NCBI GenBank assembly: GCA_963706755.1
Contig: CAVPNH010000001.1
Location: 1-64,000, forward strand
Reading direction: 5' to 3'
Source of the DNA: RPQJ01 sp963706755
GTDB taxonomy: Bacteria > Pseudomonadota > Gammaproteobacteria > Steroidobacterales > Steroidobacteraceae
Length of the DNA: 64,000 nt
Position numbers and translations under genes: made by a program. Under the pieces are notes generated by a model. That model was not told where the DNA came from. It did no database searches and saw only the letters and a program-made list of their open reading frames with translations. Each line of letters begins with the position of its first letter. The stretch's first letter is position 1. Shown piece by piece: positions 44,499-53,189 of this stretch.

Positions 44499-45574
44499 GT
44501 GCGACGCGGGGCGGTGCGAAGCCGCGCGCTCGCGCGGCCGGCGGCGCGACGCGCCGGCGGCGCGAGCCGGCGTGGTCGCGTCTCGACGACGAGGCACTGC
44601 TCGACAAGCGCTTCTGCGACCTGCGGCTCGGACTTTCCGGGACCTGGCTCGAGGATGCGGTCCGCCGTCTCTATGGCGAGCTCGCGGCCAAGGGCATTCG
44701 CTTCCGGCCGCATTTCTGGCTTTCGGAAGAGTGGTTTTCGCCAGACGGCGTGCCCGGGGTCGCGGTCCCGTTCTACCTTGCGCACCCGCGCCTGATGCGG
44801 CTCGAGCGGCGCTTCATGCACGAAGTCGAGGGCGGCAACGACAAGTGGCTGATGCGCATCCTGCGCCACGAGGCGGGGCACGCGATCGACACGGCGTTCG
44901 CGCTGCGCAGGCGCAAGGCGTGGCGGCAGACCTTCGGCAAGGCGTCCCGGCGCTATCCGAAGCGCTACCTGGCGCGGCCCGGCAGCCGCCGGTTCGTGCT
45001 TCACCTCGGCCACTGGTATGCGCAGAGCCATCCGACCGAGGATTTCGCGGAGACCTTCGCGGTCTGGCTGCCGAAGCGTTCCCGGTGGCGCAGCCAGTAC
45101 GCGGGCTGGCCGGCGCTCGCCAAGCTGGAGTTCGTGGACGAAACGATGCGCGCCATCGAGGGGCGGCGCGCGGTGCGGCTGAGCCGGGACACTGTCGAGC
45201 CGCTCGTGGATAACCGCCGCACGCTGCGCGAGCACTACCGGCGCAAGCAGGCGCGATACGAAGTGGACCTCGCGCGTTCCTACGACCGGCGGCTGCTGCG
45301 CGTGTTTGGCCGCACCGCAGACCATCCGCGGGGACTCGTGGCCAGCCGCTTCCTGCGCGAGGTCAAGCCGCAGCTGCGGCGCCTGCTGGTGCGTCGCGCC
45401 CGCATGCACCCCTATCTCGTGAACCACGTGCTGCGCACGGCGACGCAGCGTGCACGCCTGCTCGACCTGAGGCTCAAGGGCAGCCAGCGCAGGGCCAAGC
45501 GCGAGGTGCTCGGCATGGTCGAGCGCATCATGATGGACATGCTGCTGCGTGACCGGGAGAACTACGCACTATGA
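44495..45574 (+). CDS. Putative zinc-binding metallopeptidase
   Basis: 359 residues from a GTG that overlaps the preceding stop. The active site is MRILRHEAGHAIDTAF (HEXXH, about residue 125). A downstream EDFAETFAVWL probably supplies the third ligand and matches a conserved family of proteobacterial putative zinc metallopeptidases. FYLAHPRLMRLERRFMHEVEG and RRFVLHLGHWYAQSHP are also family-like. The start and end are rich in Arg. There is no signal peptide, so it is cytosolic. It is coupled to the phosphatase fusion upstream and to the ATP-grasp gene downstream (ATGA). The substrate is unknown. Confidence 0.85.
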   Translation: MSATRGGAKPRARAAGGATRRRREPAWSRLDDEALLDKRFCDLRLGLSGTWLEDAVRRLYGELAAKGIRFRPHFWLSEEWFSPDGVPGVAVPFYLAHPRLMRLERRFMHEVEGGNDKWLMRILRHEAGHAIDTAFALRRRKAWRQTFGKASRRYPKRYLARPGSRRFVLHLGHWYAQSHPTEDFAETFAVWLPKRSRWRSQYAGWPALAKLEFVDETMRAIEGRRAVRLSRDTVEPLVDNRRTLREHYRRKQARYEVDLARSYDRRLLRVFGRTADHPRGLVASRFLREVKPQLRRLLVRRARMHPYLVNHVLRTATQRARLLDLRLKGSQRRAKREVLGMVERIMMDMLLRDRENYAL

Positions 45575-46599
45575 AGACGCGACGCGTGCTCGTGCTGGTG
45601 CACGAGACCCTGGTGCCGCCGGAGGACTCGAGCGGGTACACCGAGCAGGAGGTCGACGCCTGGCGGACGGAATACGACGTCATGACCTCGCTGCGGGCGA
45701 TGGGTCACGAGGTGAAGGTGCTCGGGATGGGCGACAACCTCGCCGACCTGCGCATGGCCATCGCCGACTGGAAACCGGACATCACTTTCAACCTGCTCGA
45801 GGAATTCCAGGGCATCGTCACGCACGACCAGTACGTGGTGGCTTACCTCGAGCTGATGAAGATGCCCTACACCGGCTGCAACCCGCGCGGGATGATGATC
45901 TCGCGCGACAAGGTGCTGTCGAAGCAGATCCTGTCCTACCACCGCATCCCGACCGCGCGCTTCGCGCTGCTGCCCCGGAACCGGCGCTATCGCGAGCCGC
46001 GGCGCCTCGCCTTCCCGCTGTTCGTGAAGTCGGCGACGGAAGACGCCTCGCTCGGCATCTCGCAGGCGTCGATCGTCTACGACGGCCAGAAACTGCGCGA
46101 GCGGGTCGAGTTCATCCACGAGCAGACGACGTCCGACGCGCTCGTCGAGGAGTACATCGAGGGACGCGAGATCTACGTGGGCGTGCTCGGCAACGATCGG
46201 CTCACGACCTTCCCGCTGTGGGAACTCAATTTCGGCACGCTGCCAGGGGTGATGGCGGGCATTGCGACCCGCAAGGTGAAGTGGGATCGAAAGTACCAGA
46301 TCAAGCACGGCATCGGCACCGGCCCGGCGCGCGACCTCCCCCCCGGGACGGATGTGCGCGTCGCGCAGCTCGCGCGGCGCATCTACCGCGCGCTGTGCCT
46401 GAGCGGCTACGCGCGCATCGACCTGCGCATGAAGCCCGATGGCAGCGTGTTCGTGCTGGAGACGAACGCCAATCCAAACCTCGCGCAGACCGAGGATTTT
46501 GCCACCTCCGCACTGGCGGCCAGCGTCGGATACGACGCGCTCCTCGAGCGCATCATGAAGCTCGGTACGGCCTACGAGGCTGCGTGGCGGCAGGGCTGA
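45571..46599 (+). CDS. ATP-grasp ligase (D-Ala-D-Ala ligase-like)
   Basis: 342 residues; the ATG overlaps the metallopeptidase stop. The fold of D-alanine-D-alanine ligase is visible: VLVHETLVPPE, FNLLEEFQG, YTGCNPRGMMISRDKVLSKQ, FPLFVKSATEDASLGISQAS (ATP-binding Lys loop), EEYIEGREIYVGVLG, and YARIDLRMKPDGSVFVLETNANPNL (metal-binding Glu/Asn). It probably joins a carboxylate to an amine using ATP. It is unlikely to be the housekeeping Ddl, because it lies far from any cell-wall cluster and next to a metallopeptidase. Confidence 0.85.
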   Translation: MKTRRVLVLVHETLVPPEDSSGYTEQEVDAWRTEYDVMTSLRAMGHEVKVLGMGDNLADLRMAIADWKPDITFNLLEEFQGIVTHDQYVVAYLELMKMPYTGCNPRGMMISRDKVLSKQILSYHRIPTARFALLPRNRRYREPRRLAFPLFVKSATEDASLGISQASIVYDGQKLRERVEFIHEQTTSDALVEEYIEGREIYVGVLGNDRLTTFPLWELNFGTLPGVMAGIATRKVKWDRKYQIKHGIGTGPARDLPPGTDVRVAQLARRIYRALCLSGYARIDLRMKPDGSVFVLETNANPNLAQTEDFATSALAASVGYDALLERIMKLGTAYEAAWRQG

Positions 46600-46676
46600 G
46601 GCCGCGGCGCACCCATTGCGCTCGGCGCCGGCCGGCCGCTACGCTGGCCGGCGTTGGAATCTTGAGGGGGCGGTTC

Positions 46677-48368
46677 ATGCCTTGGAATCTTAGCGAGCGG
46701 GGACCAGCCTGGACGATGCTCGCGGCGCTTGGCGCGTGCGTGTTGGCGGTCGCAGCCTTTCCCGCCGCCGCAGGCGCGTCAGGCGCAACTGGCGTGGACC
46801 GGGCGACGCAGGTCGTGGCCTCGGTGACCACCGCGGACGGCGCTGCCGCGGCGGACACGGCTCCTCCGGCCGAGTTCGAGGTGGCGAATCGTCACATCTC
46901 GACCATGAGGGCCGTAGTCCAGGGCATAACGCCGGCCGAGCGGGCCGATGCCGCCGGCCATCGTGTGGACGAGATCGTCAAGAGCGGCGGGCCGCTCGAG
47001 GTCACGACCCGGCCGATCCTGGAGGGCGTGGTCGTCCTGGTGGACGGCAAGGCCGTGTTCCGCGTGCGGAACGGTGACGTGGATGCCGAGGCCGGCGAGA
47101 CGGTGGCGGCCTCGGCGGTCGAGGCTGCGGGCAACCTGCGGCAGGCGCTGGGCGAGATCCGCGAGTCGGAGGACGCGAGGGTGCTCGCCACGGCCGCCGG
47201 CTACGCGCTGCTCGGAACCGTGTTGTTTGCGGCACTGCTCTGGCTGCTGGTTCGCGGGTACCGGGTGCTCGCCGTGCGCGTGCATGCCGCCGCGCAACGG
47301 AGGATGGCGCGAATGCTGCCCGCGTGGACCAGCGAGGTCGTGGGCGAGGCGGCGGTGGGCGGGCTGTTCACGCTGCCGTTCAAGCTGCTCGCGACCGTCC
47401 TGGCCGCGCTGCTGTCGTACCAGTGGGCGACCTTCGTCCTGCGGCGATTCCCGTACACGCGACCGATGGGCGAGTCGCTGCGCGACAACCTGCTCGCGGC
47501 GCTGGGCCGGTTCGTCGAGTCCGTCCTCGAGGCGGTGCCGGGATTGCTGTTCGTGGTGCTGATCTTCCTGCTCGCGCGCATCGCGGTCCGCGCCGTTCGC
47601 GCCTTCTTCGACGGCGTGGAGCGGGGCCACATCCACGTCTCAGCGCTGGATGAAACGACCGCGCGGCCGACCGGCAAGCTCGTGACCGTTGGTATCTGGC
47701 TGCTCGCGATCGTGGCCGCCTATCCGTACATCCCGGGCAGCAGCAGCCAGGCCTTCAAGGGCATCGGCGTGATCCTGGGCCTCATGGTGTCCATCGGGGC
47801 GTCCGGAGTGGTGAACCAGATGGTCAGCGGGCTCATGCTCATGTACACGCGGGCGATCAGGCCGGGTGAGTTCGTGCAGGTCGGCGAGACCGAGGGCACG
47901 GTCAAGTCGGTCGGCTTCCTGACGACGCGCATCGAGACGCTGCGCCACGAGGAGATCAACATCCCGAATTCGGTCATCGCCGGCAACGTGACGCGCAACT
48001 ACTCGCGGCTCGCGGCAGACGGCGGCCTGTGGATACCGACCAAGGTCACCATCGGCTACGACACGCCGTGGCGGCAGGTCCACGCAATGCTGAGCCTCGC
48101 GGCCGGGCGGACCGACGGGGTCGCGAAGGACCCCGCGCCACGTGTACTCCAGACGGCGCTGCAGGACTTCTACGTCGAGTACACGCTGCTGGTCTGCGTG
48201 GCGACGCCGACGCTCCGGCTGACCACGCTCAGCCGGCTGCACGCCAACATCCTGGACGCGTTCAACGAGTTCGGTGTCCAGATCATGTCGCCCAACTACG
48301 AGGCCGACCCGGACGCACCCAAGATCGTGCCGAAGGAGAAGTGGTTCGAGCCGCCGGCCGCCGGCTAG
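46677..48368 (+). CDS. MscS-family mechanosensitive channel with long N-terminal domain
   Basis: The ATG at 46677 follows GAGGGGG at good spacing. 563 residues. After a signal-like hydrophobic start (LAALGACVLAVAAFPAAAGA), an exported domain of about 130 residues includes VVVLVDGKAVFRVRNGDVDA. Several transmembrane helices follow. The MscS core has ILGLMVSIGASGVVNQMVSG (pore helix TM3), RPGEFVQVGETEGTVKSVGF (beta domain), EEINIPNSVIAGNVTRNYS, and a C-terminal alpha-beta domain. It releases solutes on membrane tension. It lies 77 bases after the ATP-grasp gene and may be cotranscribed. Confidence 0.92.
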   Translation: MPWNLSERGPAWTMLAALGACVLAVAAFPAAAGASGATGVDRATQVVASVTTADGAAAADTAPPAEFEVANRHISTMRAVVQGITPAERADAAGHRVDEIVKSGGPLEVTTRPILEGVVVLVDGKAVFRVRNGDVDAEAGETVAASAVEAAGNLRQALGEIRESEDARVLATAAGYALLGTVLFAALLWLLVRGYRVLAVRVHAAAQRRMARMLPAWTSEVVGEAAVGGLFTLPFKLLATVLAALLSYQWATFVLRRFPYTRPMGESLRDNLLAALGRFVESVLEAVPGLLFVVLIFLLARIAVRAVRAFFDGVERGHIHVSALDETTARPTGKLVTVGIWLLAIVAAYPYIPGSSSQAFKGIGVILGLMVSIGASGVVNQMVSGLMLMYTRAIRPGEFVQVGETEGTVKSVGFLTTRIETLRHEEINIPNSVIAGNVTRNYSRLAADGGLWIPTKVTIGYDTPWRQVHAMLSLAAGRTDGVAKDPAPRVLQTALQDFYVEYTLLVCVATPTLRLTTLSRLHANILDAFNEFGVQIMSPNYEADPDAPKIVPKEKWFEPPAAG

Positions 48369-48388
48369 TCAGGCGCGCAGGCCGGTCG

Positions 48389-48787
48389 TCAGAGCGTGTG
48401 GCCGATCCGCTGGAAGTGCGTGCGCTCGAAACTGCTCTGGCAGTCGTAGCAGCGAGTCGCCGACGGCGTCGCCTTCAGGCGGTGGAACTCGATGGGCAGG
48501 CCGCACTGCTCGCATTGACCGTAGCCCCCCTCCTGGACGCTCCGCAGCGCCGCTTCGACGGCCCGCAACTCGTCCAGGTCGCGGTCGATTTCCGCGAGGT
48601 TCACGTCCACGATCAGGTCGGCGAACGACTCGTCCTCGAGGTCGCGGACCTCGTTCGCGATCTGCGCGTACTGCTCGGAGTCGCTCCGCCGCAGCACCTG
48701 GCGGATTTCCTCGCGGAGCTGCAGGACGCGGTCGCGCATCGCCGACTTGAGCTCCTCCATCTGCCTTGCGTCGAGATGCTGCCTCAT
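48389..48787 (-). CDS. DksA/TraR-family zinc-finger protein
   Basis: The ATG at 48787 follows GGAGG. 132 residues. A coiled-coil N-terminal half (ARQMEELKSAMRDRVLQLRE) contains acidic residues. It is followed by the zinc finger CEQCGLPIEFHRLKATPSAT and CYDC. Such proteins bind RNA polymerase in the secondary channel and adjust rRNA or stress promoters with ppGpp. The length is shorter than DksA (about 150), so it is a paralogue type. Divergent from the zinc-ribbon gene. Confidence 0.9.
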   Translation of the reverse strand: MRQHLDARQMEELKSAMRDRVLQLREEIRQVLRRSDSEQYAQIANEVRDLEDESFADLIVDVNLAEIDRDLDELRAVEAALRSVQEGGYGQCEQCGLPIEFHRLKATPSATRCYDCQSSFERTHFQRIGHTL

Positions 48788-49060
48788 GTCGTTCCTCCAG
48801 TCGGGCGCCCGGCCAATCCGGCGATGGGCGCCGCCAGCCGAGCATTGCCTGTCCGCGCGGTTCCACCAATAGGGAGTTGCACCGGCCACGTCTCGGAAAG
48901 TTGCGGCGACGCCCGCCCGGGTACGGTGCGCAGGCAGCGGATGCCCCGGCGGGGTGCTGGCGCCGGATGCCCCGGTGCTGCGGGATCGGCCGGGCGCCCC
49001 GCGGTTGACAAGGGGGGGAGGGCGGCGTAGCAAGGCGTCCTCGGCGGCAGAGGGCTGGTC

Positions 49061-49366
49061 GTGGATCACGGTCTCAAGTGCTGGAAATGCGGTGCGTCGC
49101 TTGCCGAGTACACCCTGCCGCTGCGCCGCACGGAGGAGTGCCGGTCATGCCGGGCCGAACTCTACGTCTGCCGCATGTGCGAGTTCTACGACACCTCCGT
49201 CGCCAAGCATTGCCGCGAGCCCGTCGCCGACGAGGTCCAGGACAAGCAACGGGCCAATTTCTGCGGCTACTTCCAGCCGACGCAATCGGCGTACAGGCCC
49301 GGCGACATGTCGGCGGCCGACCGCGCCCGAGGCGAGCTCGAAGCCCTGTTCGGCAGCCGCAAGTAA
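49061..49366 (+). CDS. Small zinc-ribbon protein, conserved, function unknown
   Basis: 101 residues from a GTG preceded by GAGGG. The Cys pattern is CWKCGASL, CRSC, CRMCEFYD, KHCREP and NFCGYF. Two CxxC pairs and further Cys/His suggest two zinc sites. I associate this protein with a small conserved proteobacterial family but know no function. It is cytosolic. It precedes the M49 peptidase by 35 bases on the same strand. Confidence 0.75.
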   Translation: MDHGLKCWKCGASLAEYTLPLRRTEECRSCRAELYVCRMCEFYDTSVAKHCREPVADEVQDKQRANFCGYFQPTQSAYRPGDMSAADRARGELEALFGSRK

Positions 49367-49401
49367 TCCTTCCACATTCCATCCTCCGGAGACCTTCGAT
49401 C

Positions 49402-51051
49402 ATGCGACCCAGTCGTGCCCGGTCCCTGTGCCTCGCGAGCCTCGTTGCGGCCGCCGCGTTTCCGAACCTGGTTACCGGCGCCGACGCGCCGGCCGGGAAC
49501 AAGCTCGTCCCGGTGCGACCGGAGGCATACGCGCCGGTCACCCTGACCTCGAATCTCACGGAACTCTCGGCGAAAGAACGGGCCATGCTCGGGCTCTTCA
49601 TCGACGCTGCGAACGTGATGGACGACCTGTACTGGGCCCAGACCTACCCGGGCGACCGCGGCAAGCTGCTCGCGGGCATCAAGGACCCGGCCGTTCGCCG
49701 CTTCGTGGAGCTGAACTACGGTCCGTGGGACCGGCTCGACGGCAATGCGCCGTTCGTGCCCGGGTTCGGGGCGAAGCCGCCGGGTGCGGGCTTCTACCCG
49801 CTCGACATGACGAAGGACGAATTCGAGCGGGCCGACCTGCCGGGCAAGACGAGCGAGTACACGGTCATCCGCCGCGATTCGGCCGGAAAGCTCGCCGCCG
49901 TTCCCTACAGCGTCGAGTGGCGCGAGCCGCTCGGCCGCGCGGCGGGCACGCTCGAGAAGGCCGCCGGCCTCGCCGAGGACCCGGGGCTCGCGAAGTACCT
50001 CGACCTGCGCGCGAAGGCCCTCACGAGCAACGAATATCGCGCCAGCGACATCGCCTGGCTGGACATGAAGGACAACCGCATCGACCTCGTGATCGGCCCG
50101 ATCGAGTCCTACGAGGACAAGCTCTACGGCTACAAGACCGCCTTCGAGGCCTACGTGCTGGTGAAGGACATGGAGTGGAGCAAGCGCCTCGCGCGCTACG
50201 CAGCGATGCTGCCGGGGCTGCAGCGCGGTCTGCCGGTGCCCGAGGCCTACAAGGCCGAGACGCCGGGCACGGACTCAGACCTGAACGCCTACGATGCGGT
50301 GTACTACGCGGGCGACTGCAACACGAGCGCGAAGACCATCGCGGTCAATCTTCCCAATGACGTGCAGGTGCAGCTTGCCAAAGGCACGCGCCGCCTGCAG
50401 TTGAAGAACGTGATGCACGCCAAGTTCGAGAAGATCATGGTGCCGATCGCCGCGGAACTCATTGCGCCGGAGCAGCGCGGGCACGTGACCTTCGACGCGT
50501 TCTTCGCCGACACGATGTTCCACGAGGTCGCGCACGGCCTCGGCATCAAGAACACGCTGAACGGCAAGGGCAAGGTGCGCGACGCACTGAAGGAACTCGA
50601 CTCAGGCATAGAGGAAGGCAAGGCCGACGTGCTCGGCCTATACATGATCACGAAGCTCCACGAGCAGGGCGAGCTCGGCGGTTCGCTCGAGGACTACTAC
50701 GTGACCTTCCTCGCCGGGATCTTCCGCTCGGTGCGTTTCGGGTCGGCCGACGCGCACGGCGAGGCGAACATGATCCGCTTCAACTTCTTCGCCGACCGCG
50801 GCGCGTTCACGCGCGATGCCCGGGGTTACTATCGCGTGGACATGCCGAAGATGCGCGCCGCGGTGGACGCGCTGTCGGCGACGCTGCTCACGCTGCAGGG
50901 CAACGGCGACTACGCAGGCGTGCAGAAGCTGATCGACGAACTGGGGGTGATCCGCCCGCAACTCGGCGCGGACCTTGCGCGACTGGCAGGCCGCAACATC
51001 CCGGTGGACGTGACCTTCGTCCAGGGCAAGTCGGTGCTGGGCCTGGACTGA
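49402..51051 (+). CDS. M49-family (dipeptidyl-peptidase III-like) zinc peptidase, exported
   Basis: The ATG at 49402 gives 549 residues with a signal peptide (LCLASLVAAAAFPNLVTGADA). The zinc site is TMFHEVAHGLGIKNTLNG (about residue 373), HEXXH in place of the HEXXGH of classical DPP III. The second block is GIEEGKADVLGLYM (about 404), supplying the Glu ligand. Other family segments are IGPIESYEDKLYGYKTAFEA and AANVMDDLYWAQTYPGD. Family members remove dipeptides from peptide N-termini. Export points to periplasmic peptide degradation. Confidence 0.87.
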   Translation: MRPSRARSLCLASLVAAAAFPNLVTGADAPAGNKLVPVRPEAYAPVTLTSNLTELSAKERAMLGLFIDAANVMDDLYWAQTYPGDRGKLLAGIKDPAVRRFVELNYGPWDRLDGNAPFVPGFGAKPPGAGFYPLDMTKDEFERADLPGKTSEYTVIRRDSAGKLAAVPYSVEWREPLGRAAGTLEKAAGLAEDPGLAKYLDLRAKALTSNEYRASDIAWLDMKDNRIDLVIGPIESYEDKLYGYKTAFEAYVLVKDMEWSKRLARYAAMLPGLQRGLPVPEAYKAETPGTDSDLNAYDAVYYAGDCNTSAKTIAVNLPNDVQVQLAKGTRRLQLKNVMHAKFEKIMVPIAAELIAPEQRGHVTFDAFFADTMFHEVAHGLGIKNTLNGKGKVRDALKELDSGIEEGKADVLGLYMITKLHEQGELGGSLEDYYVTFLAGIFRSVRFGSADAHGEANMIRFNFFADRGAFTRDARGYYRVDMPKMRAAVDALSATLLTLQGNGDYAGVQKLIDELGVIRPQLGADLARLAGRNIPVDVTFVQGKSVLGLD

Positions 51052-51054
51052 GAT

Positions 51055-51582
51055 TCAGCAGCGCGCGGCGTAGATCTGCGCGTCGACTTCGCGCCAGCGG
51101 TTCCAGAGCTGTGCGGCCTCACGGGCCGAGTAGCCGCTGCGCATGCGGTCGTCGAGCCGCTCACGCTGCGTGCGCAGCCGGCGACAGCGTTCGTCCCTGG
51201 CCGTAGTGCTCTCGTTCCGGGTTTGCGGCTCCGTCCGCGGCCTGGTCGCGTCCGCCGGCGGCACGTGGACGACGGACGCGGCGCGGCCCGCGGCCGGTTC
51301 ATTGAACTGCAGTACGCGCGCCTCCGCGAACTGACCGCAGGGACGATCGGCGAAGATCACGGGTACGGCGCCGCGGCACACGAAGATCGGCCTCGAACGC
51401 CGGGTCGGTGTCGCCGCTGCGGGTCGCGCGGGCGACGCGTCCTCGATGCCGGCGCCATCCCCGCCCGCACTCAGGCCGTCTACGACCACATCGTCGGTGG
51501 CCGCCTGCGTCATTGCGACCGCCAGGCAACCGATCAGCAGGCCCGCACAAAAGGCGATGGCGTGGGGAGTCCGGGTGACCAT
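51055..51582 (-). CDS. Exported DUF4124-like protein
   Basis: 175 residues. The signal peptide is AIAFCAGLLIGCLAVAMTQA. An Asp/Gly/Ala linker is followed by PIFVCRGAVPVIFADRPCGQ, which resembles the DUF4124 strand-turn pattern with its two Cys. A charged coiled segment comes next (DERCRRLRTQRERLDDRMRS) and the end is IYAARC. The function is unknown and it is probably periplasmic. It is convergent with the M49 peptidase gene with four bases between the stops. Confidence 0.6.
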   Translation of the reverse strand: MVTRTPHAIAFCAGLLIGCLAVAMTQAATDDVVVDGLSAGGDGAGIEDASPARPAAATPTRRSRPIFVCRGAVPVIFADRPCGQFAEARVLQFNEPAAGRAASVVHVPPADATRPRTEPQTRNESTTARDERCRRLRTQRERLDDRMRSGYSAREAAQLWNRWREVDAQIYAARC

Positions 51583-51702
51583 GATCCGCCCTCCATGGCT
51601 GAGGCACGCATGCTGCGCGGCGCACGGGCGACGGTCGAGCGGACTATGTGGCGGGAACGCACGGAAATGCCGCGCGGCAGCCGTCGGCGGCGACTGCGCC
51701 CC

Positions 51703-52002
51703 TCAGGCGCGCCCGACGTTCGCGTCAGTCGGCGTGTGGAAGTACTGGCTTTCTTCCGAGAATTCGCGCACCAGCTGCCGAAGCTGCTCGAGCCTGCCCT
51801 CGGCCGTGCTGATCGGCAGGCAGTCCTCGCAGAGCGGGTCGCCGCAGGGCTGGCGCGTGTAGAGCCAGTACTGGACGGCGCCGGCCAGCAGCCCGTCGGC
51901 GATGTCCCACAGGTCCGCCTTGTCGTCGTTGTCGGCGATCTGGTTGCCGAGTTCGACGGCCTTGCCGAAGGCTTCCTCGAACGACTGGGATTCGTCCTGC
52001 AT
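51703..52002 (-). CDS. Small conserved protein with Cys cluster, function unknown
   Basis: The ATG at 52002 gives 99 residues. An acidic helical start (QDESQSFEEAFGKAVELGNQ) is followed by ADLWDIADGLLAGAVQYWLY and the Cys motif QPCGDPLCEDCLP, which may bind a metal. The end is EQLRQLVREFSEESQYFHTP. I know no function. The longer open frame upstream of the ATG is Arg/Gly-rich and looks non-coding. Confidence 0.6.
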   Translation of the reverse strand: MQDESQSFEEAFGKAVELGNQIADNDDKADLWDIADGLLAGAVQYWLYTRQPCGDPLCEDCLPISTAEGRLEQLRQLVREFSEESQYFHTPTDANVGRA

Positions 52003-52121
52003 TTGGTCGCGTGCCGTGATGGGTTGGTCCAGCGGGGATGGTGACGATGATACCAGACGGGGCTGCGTCGCCCGGCCCGCCGGCCCGACGAGCCCAGGGC
52101 GCACGGCGGGCCGCCGGAGGT

Positions 52122-52400
52122 TCAGATACCCGCTTTTCCGAGTGCGTCCAGCACCGCGCGGATGGCGCCGGCAACTCCCGGATGACCTGCCTCGAGCCGC
52201 ACCGCCGCACCCTCGAGCGCGTCGCCGTGCTGCGCTGCGGACGCCGGCTGGTCCGGCTGAGCGACGGCCTGCGGTGCCTCGAGCAGCCTGCGGATGTCCC
52301 CGAGCAGGGTCTCGAGCAGCGCGCGGTCCTCCGGCTCGAGCCGTTCGGCGCGATGCAGTTCTTCGTGCAGTCCTTGCAGCGTGTTGTGCAGTTCGCTCAT
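52122..52400 (-). CDS. DUF4404 family protein
   Basis: The ATG at 52400 gives 92 residues. The pattern MSELHNTLQGLHEELHRAER, LLETLLGDIRRLLE and a C-terminal amphipathic stretch HPGVAGAIRAVLDALGKAGI is typical of DUF4404, a small cytosolic helical family of unknown function. It is divergent from the outer-membrane protein gene at 52532. Confidence 0.8.
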   Translation of the reverse strand: MSELHNTLQGLHEELHRAERLEPEDRALLETLLGDIRRLLEAPQAVAQPDQPASAAQHGDALEGAAVRLEAGHPGVAGAIRAVLDALGKAGI

Positions 52401-52531
52401 GTTGATTCCGATCCCTGTGGTCCGTGCCGAGTGTAGCAGCGGCGTGCCGGCTTCGACGTCCGGGAATTCCCGCGTCGCGTACAATCGCGCCGTCCGGGGC
52501 CGGGTGCCTCGTGGTCATCCGGGAGAATATT

Positions 52532-53176
52532 ATGCGCAGGTTCAGCTGGGCGGTGATGGCGGTCGTGGCGTTGCCGGCCGGCCTGGTCGTGCCCGAGGCG
52601 CGGTCCGAGGACCATCCCCGCGCCGAGCTCACGCCCTACATCGGATACCGGATGGGTGGGCAGTTCGACGTGGACAACCCGGAGCCGGCCGCCGACGAGT
52701 CCGTGGACCTGCAGGATGACGGGGACTGGGGCGTGGACCTCGGGATCTATCGCGACCGGTCCTCGTTCTACGAGATTCTCTACAGCCACGCATCCGCGGG
52801 CCTCGACAGCAGCGACCCGTCGCTCAAGGGCGTCGACGTCACGGTCGAGTACCTGCAGATCGGCGGGACGCTGCTCTTCCAGGACCACGAGCACTACGTG
52901 CCTTACCTGTCGCTGACGGTCGGCGGGACGAGATTCGACGCCGGCGGCGGCTATGGGTCGGAGACGAAGTTCTCGGGCAGCCTGGGCGGGGGCGTGCGCT
53001 TTCCGTTCGGCGAGCACTTCGCGGCGACGCTCGGAGCGCGCGGCTACCTGACCGCGGTGAGTTCCGACACCCAGTTCTTCTGCACCGGCAGCGGCAGCGT
53101 CAACTGCCTGTTCAGGACGACGGGCAGCACGTTTTTCCAGGGCGAGGCCCTGCTCGGATTCACGGCCACCTTCTGA
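52532..53176 (+). CDS. Outer-membrane beta-barrel protein
   Basis: The ATG at 52532 follows GGGAG. 214 residues. A signal peptide (AVMAVVALPAGLVVPEARS) leads into alternating amphipathic strands (AELTPYIGYRMGGQFDV, SFYEILYSHASAGLD, VEYLQIGGTLLF, YVPYLSLTVGGTRFDAGGGY, HFAATLGARGYLTAVS). It ends in EALLGFTATF with a terminal Phe. Two Cys near the end (FFCTG, NCLF) could form a disulfide in a loop. It is probably an eight-stranded barrel. No specific function is known. Confidence 0.82.
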   Translation: MRRFSWAVMAVVALPAGLVVPEARSEDHPRAELTPYIGYRMGGQFDVDNPEPAADESVDLQDDGDWGVDLGIYRDRSSFYEILYSHASAGLDSSDPSLKGVDVTVEYLQIGGTLLFQDHEHYVPYLSLTVGGTRFDAGGGYGSETKFSGSLGGGVRFPFGEHFAATLGARGYLTAVSSDTQFFCTGSGSVNCLFRTTGSTFFQGEALLGFTATF

Positions 53177-53189
53177 GCCGCCGGTCCGC

